64,000 nucleotides of DNA, taken from the NCBI RefSeq assembly GCF_910592395.1, contig NC_088309.1:14202599-14266598 (forward strand), written 5' to 3'. The notes below the pieces were generated by a model, which ran no database searches, was not told where the DNA came from, and saw nothing but the letters and a program-made list of their open reading frames with translations. The stretch's first letter is position 1; the number at the start of each line of letters is the position of its first letter. This DNA comes from Lineus longissimus. Lineage: Eukaryota > Nemertea > Pilidiophora > Heteronemertea > Lineidae. Both the position numbers and the translations under genes were made by a program. Positions 36,788 to 47,301 of this stretch are shown here, one piece after another.

Positions 36788-36825
36788 GCTAACAGTGTTC
36801 TCGCCCGGCCATTTAAACGGTGCGC

Positions 36826-36945
36826 TAGCGCCCCGTTTAAAATTGAGCAGTGAAAATGCGCCTAGTCTAAAATTAGCCCGCCCTGTTAAATTTGCAGCCG
36901 CCCTCTTTAAATTCACCTCCGCCCTGCTTAAATCCAAGCCAATAG
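36826..36945 (+). repeat. Degenerate ~23-25-bp tandem repeats
   Basis: Five imperfect units share the pattern CGCCCNGTTTAAAATTNAGC: CGCCCCGTTTAAAATTGAGC, GCGCCTAGTCTAAAATTAGC, CGCCCTGTTAAATTTGCAGC, CGCCCTCTTTAAATTCACC and CGCCCTGCTTAAATCCAAGC. Repeats next to a TIR are typical transposase-binding sub-terminal sites. Confidence 0.6.
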
Positions 36946-37046
36946 TTACACAAACACAGCCGTAAATATCGCATATAAACATTCCACCATCACTCAACGA
37001 TCACTATCCCACCGCAACCCGACTGCCAGCCATCTCAATTACCCGA

Positions 37047-37350
37047 GGTCAAGGGAATGGACAAAAGCGCACCTGTACGATCGGCTAGCGGCAGAGCGGG
37101 GGCGGTTGTTTTTAATTATGATAAAAAAGGGTTGGTAGACTAAACTAGTGTGCTTGCAGGTGTGCCGCAGGTGGATGATAATAGCTGTCGGCGTAAAATC
37201 AGCAGTCTCTTTCAATTGATATTCAGGGTACAACGGGATCAAACGAGAAGATATGTGAATTTTATTTGGCTTGGCAGGTGAAAAATCCGGCAAGGCGGCT
37301 AAGGATGGCAACTTGGCGGGCGAGTCACTGGAAATTTTCGGGATGGCGGC
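37047..37350 (+). repeat. ~305-bp dispersed repeat, copy 1
   Basis: It matches 53183-53490 in direct orientation at about 90%, from GGTCAAGGGAATGGACAAAA to GGGATGGCGGCCTACGATCT. Here it lies inside the GCTAA-flanked TIR element. It is non-coding as far as can be seen. Confidence 0.8.
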
Positions 37351-38075
37351 CTACGATCTACGCTTGTAGTGGCCTAAGGCCTCTACAAATTTTTAATAAA
37401 GTTAACATTGTACATGTATAGAATCGTCGATCATCATCATGTCATCATGAAGAAGCACAGGGCTTGCGCAGGCTACTGCGCATCTATATTTGGCGCCGCT
37501 ATCTGATTACAAAATACCATGTGCTTTGACGATGTCGGGGTCCGGGGAGCAAGCGGGGAGAGCAAGGGGATCAAAAACTTTTTTGGAACCAGTGAATTTT
37601 TTATTCGTACAACTTCACTTTTTTATTGTATATTCTGTCTTCAGGTGGTTATTTTATGTTGAGTGCCCGTACAAACACAACTTTTTATCTCTCCGTATAA
37701 TATAGTGTACCCGATCGTACAGCGCTGCACGAACATTGGAAAACGTACAAAATACGGTTGAAACGTACAAGTAAACAGTCCTGCGTATGTGACGGTTTGA
37801 ATACTAGTATTTACGTGGATACCCCGCCATGCATCCCTCCCGCCGACCGACGTGACGTCGCAAATTGCCGTGAAGCAAAATGTATTGCCTGCGATACTAA
37901 CGCTGCAATGTCGTTTTATATCATCAGAATTAGGCCTGAAATTGCACCTCAGAGCATCTAGGCCCCGGGCCCCCCCCCCCCCCCAAAAAAAAATTGTGCC
38001 TGCGGCGCATATAGGAGCTGGCCTCTGGCCAGCTGCGCCCCGTTTGATTGAAATCCTGGCGAGAACACTGGCTAA

Positions 38076-39284
38076 CCCATATACCCTATGTTGTAGGTGA
38101 GGGTGCAGAACAAGCAGGCAATAATATAAACAGTAAATGATAAATATGAAGAAGGGATCCTCAAAGGGTAAAGTAATAAGTATCATAACTTATTGGCAAT
38201 CTAATAAAAGCAATAACCCTATTGGGAACAGATTGCCCAAAACAGGCAGAATAAGCATAATCCGTAATATATCTAGTAGTAGTATCATGAGTTTACCATA
38301 AATGCCGAGAAAGCAGCATTATCATGATGGCCTTCTAACGAACACATTTTCAAAACGTGCAGACCTGCTACACAGAGAAGGGTTCCCATACAATCCAGGA
38401 GGTGAAAGCAGTCAAGATTTCACCTCCGGCATCCATGGTCAACTGCCCAAATCAGTAAGTCGCAGCACGCGTAGTATTGAGCCGTCGGAGTGAGAACCAA
38501 TGCCGAAGCTGTCTTTCCCTACCAAAAAAAGGGTCCAAGCCCTCTACATGACGTATTGTATAAACATAAAGTAACTGTCATACTGATTAGCAGAAACTGC
38601 TGGTACTAAAGCAAACCATCATATCACCAGAAGGCTTTGGTAAGCTTAGCCAAATTAATCGGTACCGAAACCAACAGCCAGGTCAAAACCGATGTAGTGG
38701 GACTGAGCCCTAAAAGTGGGCAGAGCCCTGATTTGAAGGGTCTAAGCCATGTCTAGATTGTGCATGAGCACAATGACCAAATGAGAGTTTAGCCCAAATG
38801 GAGTGGGACTGAGCCCTGTTTGTTGGGTCAGGGCCCTATATGCAATGTGTCCGAGCACAAAATGTAGGGGAATTCCTCATGGACCCGATTGCAATTAACG
38901 ATATCAGCAGGTCAGAGTCGGAAAGACTCCATGTACCGTGGCAAACAGCAATTTCAAGCCAAGAAGGCCGGTTGCCTATTCAAGAAGAAGTGCAACAAAA
39001 ATCCTCATCAGAAAACTGAGAGGGAAAGGACAATAATCCGCAAGAAATATATCCAAGCACGAAAGACCATGAGAATATCCAAAATGTCATCACACAATAG
39101 GAATAATCATACAAATCAAGAAAACTAGAGTATCCGATACACATACAAAGTGCACAAAGCACAGGTAAACCCAACCACGTCCATCCAGCAGGTTAGGTAG
39201 GTTCACAATGGTTAGTTAGCGTCCGCTATCTCATGGGATTACGTTATGACCATGATTGATGGGTGAGGTAGAATTGTTATCACA
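38076..39284. other. Gene-poor stretch with a permuted 60-bp block
   Basis: Around 38700-38860 short phrases recur (GTGGGACTGAGCCCT twice; GGGTC/GGGCCCTA), without a clear unit. The block 39211-39270 (GGTTAGTTAGCGTCCGCTATCTCATGGGATTACGT...) is the reverse complement of two pieces found 250 bp apart at 29143 and 29398. A basic frame at 38889-39128 (Lys/Arg-rich) has no recognised domain. Confidence 0.4.
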
Positions 39285-39440
39285 ACGAGGTCAGGTTTCC
39301 ACTTTTGGCTCCTGGTGGCCAAGACAAGAATCAGATTGGACTGAAATTATGAGTCAGATGTCACCTGACCTGGGGGGTCCTGTGTACAAAGTTTCAAGTC
39401 CTAGCAGTTAAGAAACGGTCCACCATTTTTGAAACAGGAT
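39285..39440 (+). mobile_element. Minisatellite-bearing repeat, family 1, fragment e
   Basis: A single module (CTCCTGGTGGCCAAGACAAG, TGACCTGGGGGGTCCTGTGT, AAGTCCTAGCAGTTAAGAAACG, TTTTTGAAACAGGATA) without either terminus. Weaker family-1-like phrases (GACCTATGTGACACTG, AAAAACCTGTATGATATGTG) follow to about 39605. Confidence 0.55.
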
Positions 39441-39941
39441 ATCGACGAATCAGATTTCAAGTCAGATCCAGGTGAAATTTCAGTTAGAACCGCCTAGATT
39501 GTATAGCAGCAAATCGCCCTATCCAACAGTGAAGTTCAAAACTGAGACCTATGTGACACTGAAAAATGTAGGTCAAATCAAAAACCTGTATGATATGTGA
39601 TCACTGACGTTACCCTATCACTAACACACCATAAAAATTTCGTAACTCTACCTACAGCAGCTTCAAAATGGCAAAAATGGATTTTTAAGATGGCTAACTG
39701 AAGACCAGGATGTACGTCAAATCACGAAATGTATATCTCGGCATATAGAACAAATCTACCACCACCATGCCAAGTTTCAGCCATCTGGTTTGCTCTGCAG
39801 CCAAAAACATAGCGGAAATGAAATAAAACGAATGGTCACAAGTCCAGTACATCATGAACACATTATCATTGACATTGGTCAGAATTATCCTAAAGTATGA
39901 TTTTTTTTCTGAGCCGTGAATTGACTAGACACTTACCTTAT

Positions 39942-41222
39942 TCAGTCGCTAGTTCCACTGTATCCCCATCTGCTCTCAATCTGACAAAACCTAGAAACAA
40001 CTTGCTCCTTGCCTGTCATGCAACACCTGGGATTATCAAGGAAAGCTACAGAAGGTTTCGGGTTGACTGTAAAATAGAGAAATAACTCCACAACTTCTCG
40101 ATCCAGAAGCACTCCAGACTGAGCAGCACCAACTGCAAACTCTTCCACACTCATTAAAGGAAAGCGTATCAGATGTAGAGCTCGATCCAAAACCTCTCGT
40201 ATATTCTGAGAAGTACTTGGTAAATTGCGTCTGACACACTCAGCCACGGCCCATTTGTTTACAGCAATGAATAACTTACATTCCCGAATCCCTAGGGTAT
40301 CACGTTCAAGGACAACACACAAGGTGTCCAAGTCTATGTCAGAGAAACCCTCGGCATTGAGGGCATCAGTAGTGTTCTTGTCAATTGTTTCCAAACACAA
40401 GGCAGCCAGCTGCGGCTCATCAAACAGACGTGCTTGGGTGAGAAGCATAAAAGCATTGTCACAGCTAAGATTGCCTTTTAAGAAGTCAACACATGCCCTC
40501 TCCAGAGCAGGGACAGCATACTTCTTGGCTGTATACAGAGTTGTCATCACAGTTTCTGGCCCTATCTGAACCTCGTCTGAATAGAGAAAACGCAGCAAAG
40601 CAAGGAAAGCTGCAGGTTCCACATCGGGCAACTCTACTTCTGCAGCAGTGACAGCAATGCCACCATTGAACATGGCATCAAATACCGCACTCCCCACAGA
40701 AAGCACAAACTTATGAGATGGTATGCGTTGTGTATTTGTCCCTTTTCCTACAATGAAGTGCACATCACTCATTATCTCGTTGTTGAACATGAATGCAAGC
40801 CGTTCTTTAACATTTGTCTTTGAGGCTTGCCAGTTGTACTGGACCACCTGACCACATGGCCCCACCACTGCCAGTGCCCCACTGTGATGGTGCCCAGCGT
40901 TCACACTCACCATCTGGCTTGCTAAAGGCTGCTGAGGATTGGAACTGGCCTGCATTGGATTTTGATTTCTAACTCCTACATCTACACCATTAAATATATC
41001 TAGTACATTCAATACGCTGTTGCTGTCATTGTTATTATTGCTGTTGCCAGCATCATTGCCTAAATTGGACTGTGGGTTGTTGCAGGGCAACTCTTCCTCT
41101 TCATCCAGAATAGGCCCATGTTCATCTGGTATCTCTGGTACATCATCAGGAAGCCCATCTGTGACAATAGCCCCATCAACTACAGCTTCCACCTCAGCTT
41201 CCAGGCTTTCAGGTGTATCCAT
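39942..41222 (-). CDS. BTB/POZ domain-containing protein of the BTBD1/BTBD2 type (BTB + BACK; PHR missing)
   Basis: The 426-residue frame starts [12 protein letters not shown] with an acidic, Asn-rich N-terminus. The BTB domain spans roughly residues 140-245 ([60 protein letters not shown]) and the BACK domain about 250-380 ([40 protein letters not shown]). The frame reaches [10 protein letters not shown] at the start of the PHR domain. BTBD1/2 proteins are cytoplasmic adaptors linked to cullin-3 and topoisomerase I. A splice acceptor (TATTTTGCAG, exon start ~41336) lies 5' of the ATG, so this is probably exon 2 with a non-coding exon 1. The frame stops at TGA (39942-39944), eight bases before a consensus donor AAG|GTAAGT. 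The family has Arg-Ile-Arg here, so CGA to TGA is a likely mutation or polymorphism. Downstream PHR exons were not found on the minus strand of this window. Confidence 0.85.
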   Translation of the reverse strand: MDTPESLEAEVEAVVDGAIVTDGLPDDVPEIPDEHGPILDEEEELPCNNPQSNLGNDAGNSNNNNDSNSVLNVLDIFNGVDVGVRNQNPMQASSNPQQPLASQMVSVNAGHHHSGALAVVGPCGQVVQYNWQASKTNVKERLAFMFNNEIMSDVHFIVGKGTNTQRIPSHKFVLSVGSAVFDAMFNGGIAVTAAEVELPDVEPAAFLALLRFLYSDEVQIGPETVMTTLYTAKKYAVPALERACVDFLKGNLSCDNAFMLLTQARLFDEPQLAALCLETIDKNTTDALNAEGFSDIDLDTLCVVLERDTLGIRECKLFIAVNKWAVAECVRRNLPSTSQNIREVLDRALHLIRFPLMSVEEFAVGAAQSGVLLDREVVELFLYFTVNPKPSVAFLDNPRCCMTGKEQVVSRFCQIESRWGYSGTSD

Positions 41223-41389
41223 TCTTCCAACTGAACACAGTTGTCCAATTTATAAGGTTGAAGACTCAATAATGAACAGCAACGTGTTCATCCAAATTCA
41301 GATGTGGCAGACCCAATAGGCCTTCTAAACCAGTCACTGCAAAATAGAATAAAAACCCCAATGAATTTGTCAGGGCCATTATGCACATC

Positions 41390-42714
41390 TGTCGACATGG
41401 AATTCAGGGTCAGAGGTCAGCTGCCCTAGGGAGTCCTTTGTACAAAGTCTCAAGTTCATAGCCTTAGGGGTTAACAAACGTGCCACAGTTACGATCAAAT
41501 GGCCAATATACGCCATTTGACCCTTGTGACCTTGACAAGTACGTCAAATCGAAAACCCGTATCATATGTTATGTATCCTTACTAAGAGTATCGCCCATAA
41601 CATTTTTACCAAAATCTAATCAGTAATAAGCGAGATATGGCACTATTCAAATTTTTGGTTTTGGCCCCCTTGTAGCCAAGTTCAGAACTAGACCGAACCG
41701 AAAATCAGTGTCACAGGTCGTCTAACCTAGGGGGTCATGTGTACGAAGTTTAAAGTGCATAGCTTTAGTGGTTAAGAACGTGCCATAGTACACACAAATG
41801 GCCAATTCACACCATTTGACCTCTGTGACCTTGAAAATAAGGTCAAATCAAAAACCTGTAGGATATGTGATGTATCCTTGCTCTGAGTACCTTCCATAAG
41901 AATAAAATTGAAAACAAGTTAAGCGAGATATTGCACTTTTCACCTATTTTAGTTTTGGCCCCCTGGTGGCCAAGTCGAGAATCAGATAGGACCGAAATAC
42001 GGTGTCAGAGGTTATATGATGTAGGGAGTCATGTGTTCCAAATTTCAAGTTCATAGCTTTATTGGTTAGGAAACGTGCCACAGTTACACTCAAATGGCAA
42101 ATTTACGCCATTTGACCTCAAATAGAAACGAAATGTGCAACATATCAGTGATTTAGTGAACTTTGACCTCTGTCACCTTGAAGAGTAGGTCAAATCAATG
42201 AAACGGCCAGGGGCCATTGTGCTCACCGTATAGATTTTTGGTGCTTTGGAATTCATCTAGGTTAAGAAACATTGTACATGTATAGTATATAGGTCAAACC
42301 AAAGTCGGTATGACATGTGATGTATCGTTGCTTGGAGTAAGTACCATAAGAATATCATCAAAAACAAGTCACTAACAAACGAGATATTGCACTTTTTACC
42401 TATTTTAGTTTTGGCCTCCTGGTGGCCAAGTTTAGAACCAGATCAGATCGAAATTCGGTGTCCGAGGTTACATGACGTAGGTAGTCATTGACGTAGGGAG
42501 TCATGTGTACCAAATTTCAAGTTCATAGCTTTAGTGGTTAAGAAACGTGCAATAGTTACACTCAAACGATCAATTTACGCCATTTGACCTCTGTGACCTT
42601 GAAAAGCAGGCCAAATCAAAAACTCATATGATATGTGATGTATCCTTGCTAGGAGAACCTACCATAAAAATGTTATTGAAAACGAATCACTAATTAGCGA
42701 GACAAGCCATTCGG
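41390..42714 (+). mobile_element. Minisatellite-bearing repeats, family 1, two adjoining copies f
   Basis: 41390-42196 carries several modules without a 5' end. At 42197 a fresh 5' terminus begins, TCAATGAAACGGCCAGGGGC then CATTGTGCTCACCGTATAG, starting a second copy that runs to about 42714, where the TIR element at 42718 interrupts it. Modules keep CCCCCTGGTGGCC / GGCCTCCTGGTGGCC and TTTGACCTCTGTGACCTTGA. Its continuation is at 44010. Confidence 0.65.
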
Positions 42715-42717
42715 CTG

Positions 42718-44008
42718 ATATGGGTCGTCGTCTTGGCTGGGACTCCAAGATACCACAACATGGGAAGGATGCACGGAATGTCACTAAAAAACGCATAAAC
42801 CATCTCGAAATAATTCATTACATATTTCAACACTTTGACACGCATCTTTTTCTAGTGAACATACAGAACTATATCATCGCTTATTGTGACGAACTCGGAT
42901 ATCAGTCCGCTAGAGAAACCCAGCCCGAGAACAACCCATTTACCGCCATTACCTGGACACAGCACACCCTCGCCGTGCCAGGCTAATCATTCCACATTTT
43001 ACTATGCTCCAATGATTACCCTGGCCCCAAATGTTTAATCACTATTACAAGAAAATTGTAATACTTTATCCAGCAAAAATATCGCATTTTCTCTCGATAG
43101 AAAATTTCAAAATGTTTAGAAATTGAGATTCCATTAAAAAGATCGTCATATTCGGTCAATTAATACCCTTTTTTGATAATGTTTGTTTGCACTATTTTGC
43201 GAAGGGCTACACACTTCGAGGCAGGCGATTTGGATATTGCCTGTTCACTCAGTATGCAGCCAATCAACAAGCAGCCTGAGATTTGAATTTGTTGTGATTT
43301 CTTTGGCGGGCAAATTGGGCACAGCAGACGGGCTAACCACGTGACATGGAGTCTGGAACATGAAAAGGTCACGCCTGCAGATTTACAATCATTAACATTT
43401 AATGGTAGAAAGAATATCGCAGCGCCGTCAGCTTGAATATACATACTCCGGATGCTAATTTTTGAGTTACGCTCCACCTCTGACAAGTTGTAAACACGTC
43501 AGGAAATGGCGATCGCACGCTGACACTTAGCGAAAATTTCCAACTTCCATCGGCATCGGTGATTATGAAATAATAACACAACGACACGGAGAGATACAGA
43601 AGTATGTATCTAATAAGAGTCTTAGTTACGTGATACGCATGAGATATTTGATTGTCTGTGGTTTTGTTGGGTGCAATAAGCGATTTTCTTGGGGCATGTT
43701 TTCGTGTGCGTGGTCACGTATACAGAATGGTGTTTTGCATAGCATTCCCGATCGGCCATGCCGTTGAGCTGAAACTAATCGATTCACCGCCTACACTTTA
43801 ACTACGATTTTGCTGAAAATTGGTGACGAAGAGGCTTGATGTATTCAGCACAATTCGTAGGAAGCGAATTTCGAAAAAAAATGATTAAAAAAGTTTTTTC
43901 TCAGTAAAAATGGCCGATGCTAGGCATGGTTGCTAGGCATATGCTGACACAGACATATCAACGGAAAAACTGACAATAAGGGTCTGCACTGCGTTAGCGA
44001 CGACCCAA
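42718..44008. mobile_element. Putative 1.29-kb TIR element inserted in a family-1 repeat
   Basis: The left edge TGGGTCGTCG (from about 42721) and right edge CGACGACCCA (ending about 44008) are complementary, with ATA next to each. The sequences outside are two parts of a family-1 repeat: ...CACTAATTAGCGAGA to the left and ...CACACTTTCTAGGTTTTCAC to the right. That argues that everything between was inserted, although ~20 bp (CAAGCCATTCGGCTGATA) beyond the left TIR is unexplained. The frame 42720-42986 starts at the edge (MGRRLGWDSKIPQHG) but has no known domain, and none was recognised on the minus strand. Confidence 0.45.
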
Positions 44009-45445
44009 TACCACACTTTCTAGGTTTTCACTTTTGGCCCCCTGGTGGCCAAGTTGAGAATCAGACCGGACTGAAATTCAGGGTCAAAGGCCAGCTGCCC
44101 TAGGGGGTCCTTTGTACAAAGTCTCACGTTCATAGCCTTAGGGGTTAACAAACGTGCCACAGTTACGCTCAAATGGCCAATTTACGCCATTTGACCTCTG
44201 TGACTTTGACTAGTATGTCAAATCAAAAACCCGTATCATATGTGATGTATCCTTGCTAAGAGTATCTACCATAAAATGTTTACCAAAAACTAATCAGTAA
44301 TAAGCGAGATATGGCACTTTTCAAATTTTTCGTTTTGGCCCCCTGGTGGCCAAGTTAAGTATCAGACCGGACCGAAAATCAGTGTCACAGGTCATCTGAC
44401 CTAGGGGGTCATCTGTACCAAATTTAAGTTCATAGCTTTAGTGGTTAAGAAACATGCCATAGTTGCACACAAACGGCCAATTCACACCATTTGACCTCTG
44501 TGACCTTGAAAATAAAGTCAAATCAAAAACCCGTAGAATATGTGATGTATCCTAGCTCTGAGTACCTACCATAAAAATAAAATTGAAAACAAATCACTAT
44601 TAAGCGAGATATTGCACTTTTTACTTTTTTTTTGTTTTGGCCCCCTGGTGGCCAAGTCAAGAATCGGATCAGACCGAAATTTGGTGTAAGAGGTTATATT
44701 ATGTATGGAGTCATGTGTACCAAATTTCAAGTTCATAGCTTTATTGGTAAAGAAACGTGCCACAGTTACGATCAAATGGCCAATTTATAAAAGTATACAA
44801 AACCAAGACCTAAGACCTAAGACATAAGACCTAAGACCTAAGATCCCCGAAGTACAAAACTAAGACCCAGGTACAAAACTAAGATCCCCCGAGGTACAAA
44901 ACTAAGACCCGGGGAGGCCAATTCCAAACTAAAATTTTGAAGAAAAATATCAGAGTCTTAGTTTTGTACGTACAAAACTAAGATCCCCGAGGTACAAAAC
45001 TAAGACCCAATTCCAAACTAAAATTTTGAAGAAAAATATCAGAGTCTTAGTTTTGTACATCAGGGGATCTTAGTTTTGTACGTACAAACTAAGATCCCCC
45101 GAGGTACAAAACTAAGACCCAATTCCAAACTAAAATTTTGAAGAAAAATATCAGAGTCTTAGTTTTGTACATCAGGGGATCTTGGTTTTGTACGTACAAA
45201 ACTAAGATCCCCGAGGTAAAAACTAAGACCCAATTCCAAACTAAAATTTTGAAGAAAAATATCAGAGTCTTAGTTTTGTACATCAGGGGATCTTAGTTTT
45301 GTACGTACAAAACTAAGACCCCTCAAGGTACAAAACTAAGACCCATGATTTCTTTCCAAATTCTGCCCCTCTTTCGAATTCATTTTGATGTAGTAATATC
45401 ACCTTTGAGATGCATGCAGTTGCTCCATCTCAATAATACCTCCAT

Positions 45446-45706
45446 ATGCACTATGCAGGCACGACCGGTCATCACTCTAGCATATACTCCAGCATATACG
45501 GCCTCCATCCAGCTCCACAAAAAGTGGCGAAACCGGTGCAATACTCCTTTGAGTCATTCGGAGGAGCGCCGTCATCGGAAGAGTTGGAACGAGTAAAATA
45601 TGAACGTTTTCTTATCCATCAATTACATACTAACCAAGTCAAACAACGTTATTGCAATATAGGCCGTTATTTAATGAATTTACATAAATCGATCAGAATA
45701 TTTTGA
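45446..45706 (+). CDS. Unidentified frame in the palindrome's centre, 86 codons
   Basis: It starts MHYAGTTGHHSSIYSSIYG and continues GAPSSEELERVKYERFLIHQ to LMNLHKSIRIF. The second half (SSEELERVKYERFLIHQL) has a helical, protein-like character. No family is recognised. It fills the unique centre between the palindrome arms and ends where the next frame (45703) begins, so the two could be one gene with a frameshift. Without homologues it may be chance. Confidence 0.25.
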   Translation: MHYAGTTGHHSSIYSSIYGLHPAPQKVAKPVQYSFESFGGAPSSEELERVKYERFLIHQLHTNQVKQRYCNIGRYLMNLHKSIRIF

Positions 45707-45948
45707 GAATTGTGTACAAAATATTTGTGGGAGACTTAATGGAAAATATACCAAGAAGCAAAATGAAAATGTTCCTTTGGCATTTAAGTGTACAGAGTCG
45801 TCAAACACAGCTTTTACAACGAAATGAACATGGGTTGTATCAAACATCCATGCGTATGTACATGTTGCATATAACAATACATTATACAAAACAGAGACTC
45901 CCTTCTTACCTCAACACACTACTAAGCTATTTCATTTATGACTTGTAA
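45703..45948 (+). CDS. Unidentified frame in the palindrome's centre, second part
   Basis: It reads RIVYKIFVGDLMENIPRSKM then KMFLWHLSVQSRQTQLLQRN and ends LSYFIYDL at 45948, just before the right arm. There is no Met at its start; it opens with TTG overlapping the previous stop. Together the two frames would give ~165 residues spanning the whole spacer. The function is unknown. Confidence 0.25.
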   Translation: MRIVYKIFVGDLMENIPRSKMKMFLWHLSVQSRQTQLLQRNEHGLYQTSMRMYMLHITIHYTKQRLPSYLNTLLSYFIYDL

Positions 45949-46822
45949 AATGGGAAATTATTACTACATCAAAATGAATTCGAAAGAGGGGCAGAATTTG
46001 GAAAGAAATCATGGGTCTTAGTTTTGTACCTCGAGGGGTCTTAGTTTTGTACGTACAAAACTAAGATCCCCTGATGTACGAAACTAAGACTCTGATATTT
46101 TTCTTCAAAATTTTAGTTTGGAATTGGGTCTTAGTTTTGTACCTCGGGGATCTTAGTTTTGTACGTACAAAACTAAGATCCCTGATGTACAAAACTAAGA
46201 CTCTGATATTTTTCTTCAAAATTTTAGTTTGGAATTGGGTCTTAGTTTTGTACCTCGGGGGATCTTAGTTTTGTACGTACAAAACTAAGATCCCCTGATG
46301 TACAAAACTAAGACTCTGATATTTTTCTTCAAAATTTTAGTTTGGAATTGGCCTCCCCGGGTCTTAGTTTTGTACCTCGGGGATCTTAGTTTTGTACCTG
46401 GGTCTTAGTTTTGTACTTCGGGGATCTTAGGTCTTAGGTCTTATGTCTTAGGTCTTGGTTTTGTATACACCCATTTGACCTCTGTGACCTTGACAAGTAC
46501 GTCAAATCAAAAACTCGTATCATATGTGATGTATCCTTGCTAAGAGTATCTACCATATAATTTTTACCAAAAACTAATCAGTAATAAGTGAGATGTCACA
46601 CTATTTATGTTTTCAGTTTTGGCCCCCTAGTGGCCTAAAAATCAGACCGGACCGAAATTCAGTGTCAAAGGTCATCTGACCTAGGGGGTCATGCAAACAA
46701 AGTTTTGAGTCCATAGCCCTAGCGGTTAAGAAACGTGCCACTCTTTTAGAAATAGGATACGACGGACGACGACGACGGACATTGCGGTGTTGTATAGACT
46801 ACCCTACAGTGAGCCAAAAAGT

Positions 46823-46950
46823 TCACAAAAATGATGATTCATCAATTAGCTGAAGTTGCCAAAAACTTGCTTTGGCGTCGAGTTTCGCAAAATATTTGGA
46901 TCCAGCAAGTTTTGCGCCCAATTCCTTTTGCGTAAGAATTTTAAACTGAT
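46823..46950 (-). pseudogene. Ty3/gypsy-type reverse-transcriptase fragment
   Basis: About 41 codons on the minus strand read ILTQKELGAKLAGSKYFAKL followed by DAKASFWQLQLIDESS. This corresponds to the RT segment 'KL..A..FS.LDA..GFWQ..L...S' that carries the first catalytic Asp (LDA). It is immediately bounded by the family-1 repeat end (46817) and the pogo-like terminus (46968). It is a scrap with no other domain nearby. Confidence 0.7.
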
Positions 46951-47301
46951 CAGTTACAATGCACTTACAGTAGAATCTCCCCTTGCAGACACCTCTGCCA
47001 TGCGGACACCTCCCCATTACAGACATGTCCGTTCAGTCCCGATTTTTTATGAGGTCATTTCCATTAAAGGCCATATATCAAGGTTTGAAAACATGCTTGA
47101 TACTCATGAAATATGTTGAGGGTTAAAAAAACAAGATCCCAGACATTAAACAAATTCTAATAATAAAGTCAGTATTTAGTTATTTCAATTTCAATTTTAA
47201 ACTATTTGAATTTCCCACCACACACAACTTTAGATTAGTTCCACATGTGGCCGCTAGGGATTTTTTGATGATGTAGATCAGGCCAGTCAGAACAAAGCAA
47301 G

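Larger units (their letters stand above)
36793..38070. mobile_element. TIR element, 1,278 bp, flanked by GCTAA
   Basis: The ends are CAGTGTTCTCGCC (36793) and GGCGAGAACACTG (38070), a perfect 13-bp inverted pair. GCTAA lies immediately outside both ends (36788-36792 and 38071-38075). Terminal CAGTG...CACTG resembles hAT elements, but those duplicate 8 bp and only 5 bp match here, so the superfamily is unsure. Matching sub-terminal blocks (GCGCCCCGTTTAAA near 36828 and GCGCCCCGTTTGATTG near 38033 in the inverse sense) support a foldback-like organisation. No transposase was recognised; the 181-codon minus frame (37641-38186) overruns the right end and shows no known domain. Confidence 0.6.
44785..46471. 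mobile_element. Giant palindrome (foldback-like element), ~1.69 kb
   Basis: Outer ends GTATACAAAACCAAGACC and GGTCTTGGTTTTGTATAC face each other. The arms (44785-45395 and 45958-46471) are almost perfect inverted copies built from repeats of GTACAAAACTAAGATCCCC, GAGGTACAAAACTAAGACCC and CCAAACTAAAATTTTGAAGA. Each ~115-bp unit contains GTACAAAACTAAG and its complement CTTAGTTTTGTAC, so the arms also fold on themselves. The left arm has about one unit more than the right. Between the arms lies a ~560-bp non-palindromic centre (45396-45957) with two overlapping frames. No target duplication is clear. Confidence 0.8.
44010..46817 (+). mobile_element. Minisatellite-bearing repeat, family 1, copy g, split by a giant palindrome
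   Basis: 44010-44784 holds modules with CCCCCTGGTGGCCAAG and TTTGACCTCTGTGACCTTGA. The sequence breaks at ATGGCCAATTTA and resumes at 46472 with CCCATTTGACCTCTGTGACC, continuing to a GACGGACGACGACGACGG microsatellite and the 3' terminus TACAGTGAGCCAAAAAG (46801-46817). The intact family reads GGCCAATTTACGCCATTTGACC, so the palindrome sits precisely inside this phrase. Confidence 0.7.

Noticed and set aside
37852-38100. Pro-rich plus-strand frame
   Set aside because: It arises from the poly-C run near 37971 and TIR sequence.
37641-38186. A 181-codon minus-strand frame
   Set aside because: It crosses the end of a TIR element and a poly-C/poly-A tract and has no recognisable domain.
44785-46471. 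CRISPR-like spaced repeats in the palindrome arms
   Set aside because: The regularly recurring GTACAAAACTAAG units are not separated by unique spacers, are in both orientations, and the genome is eukaryotic.
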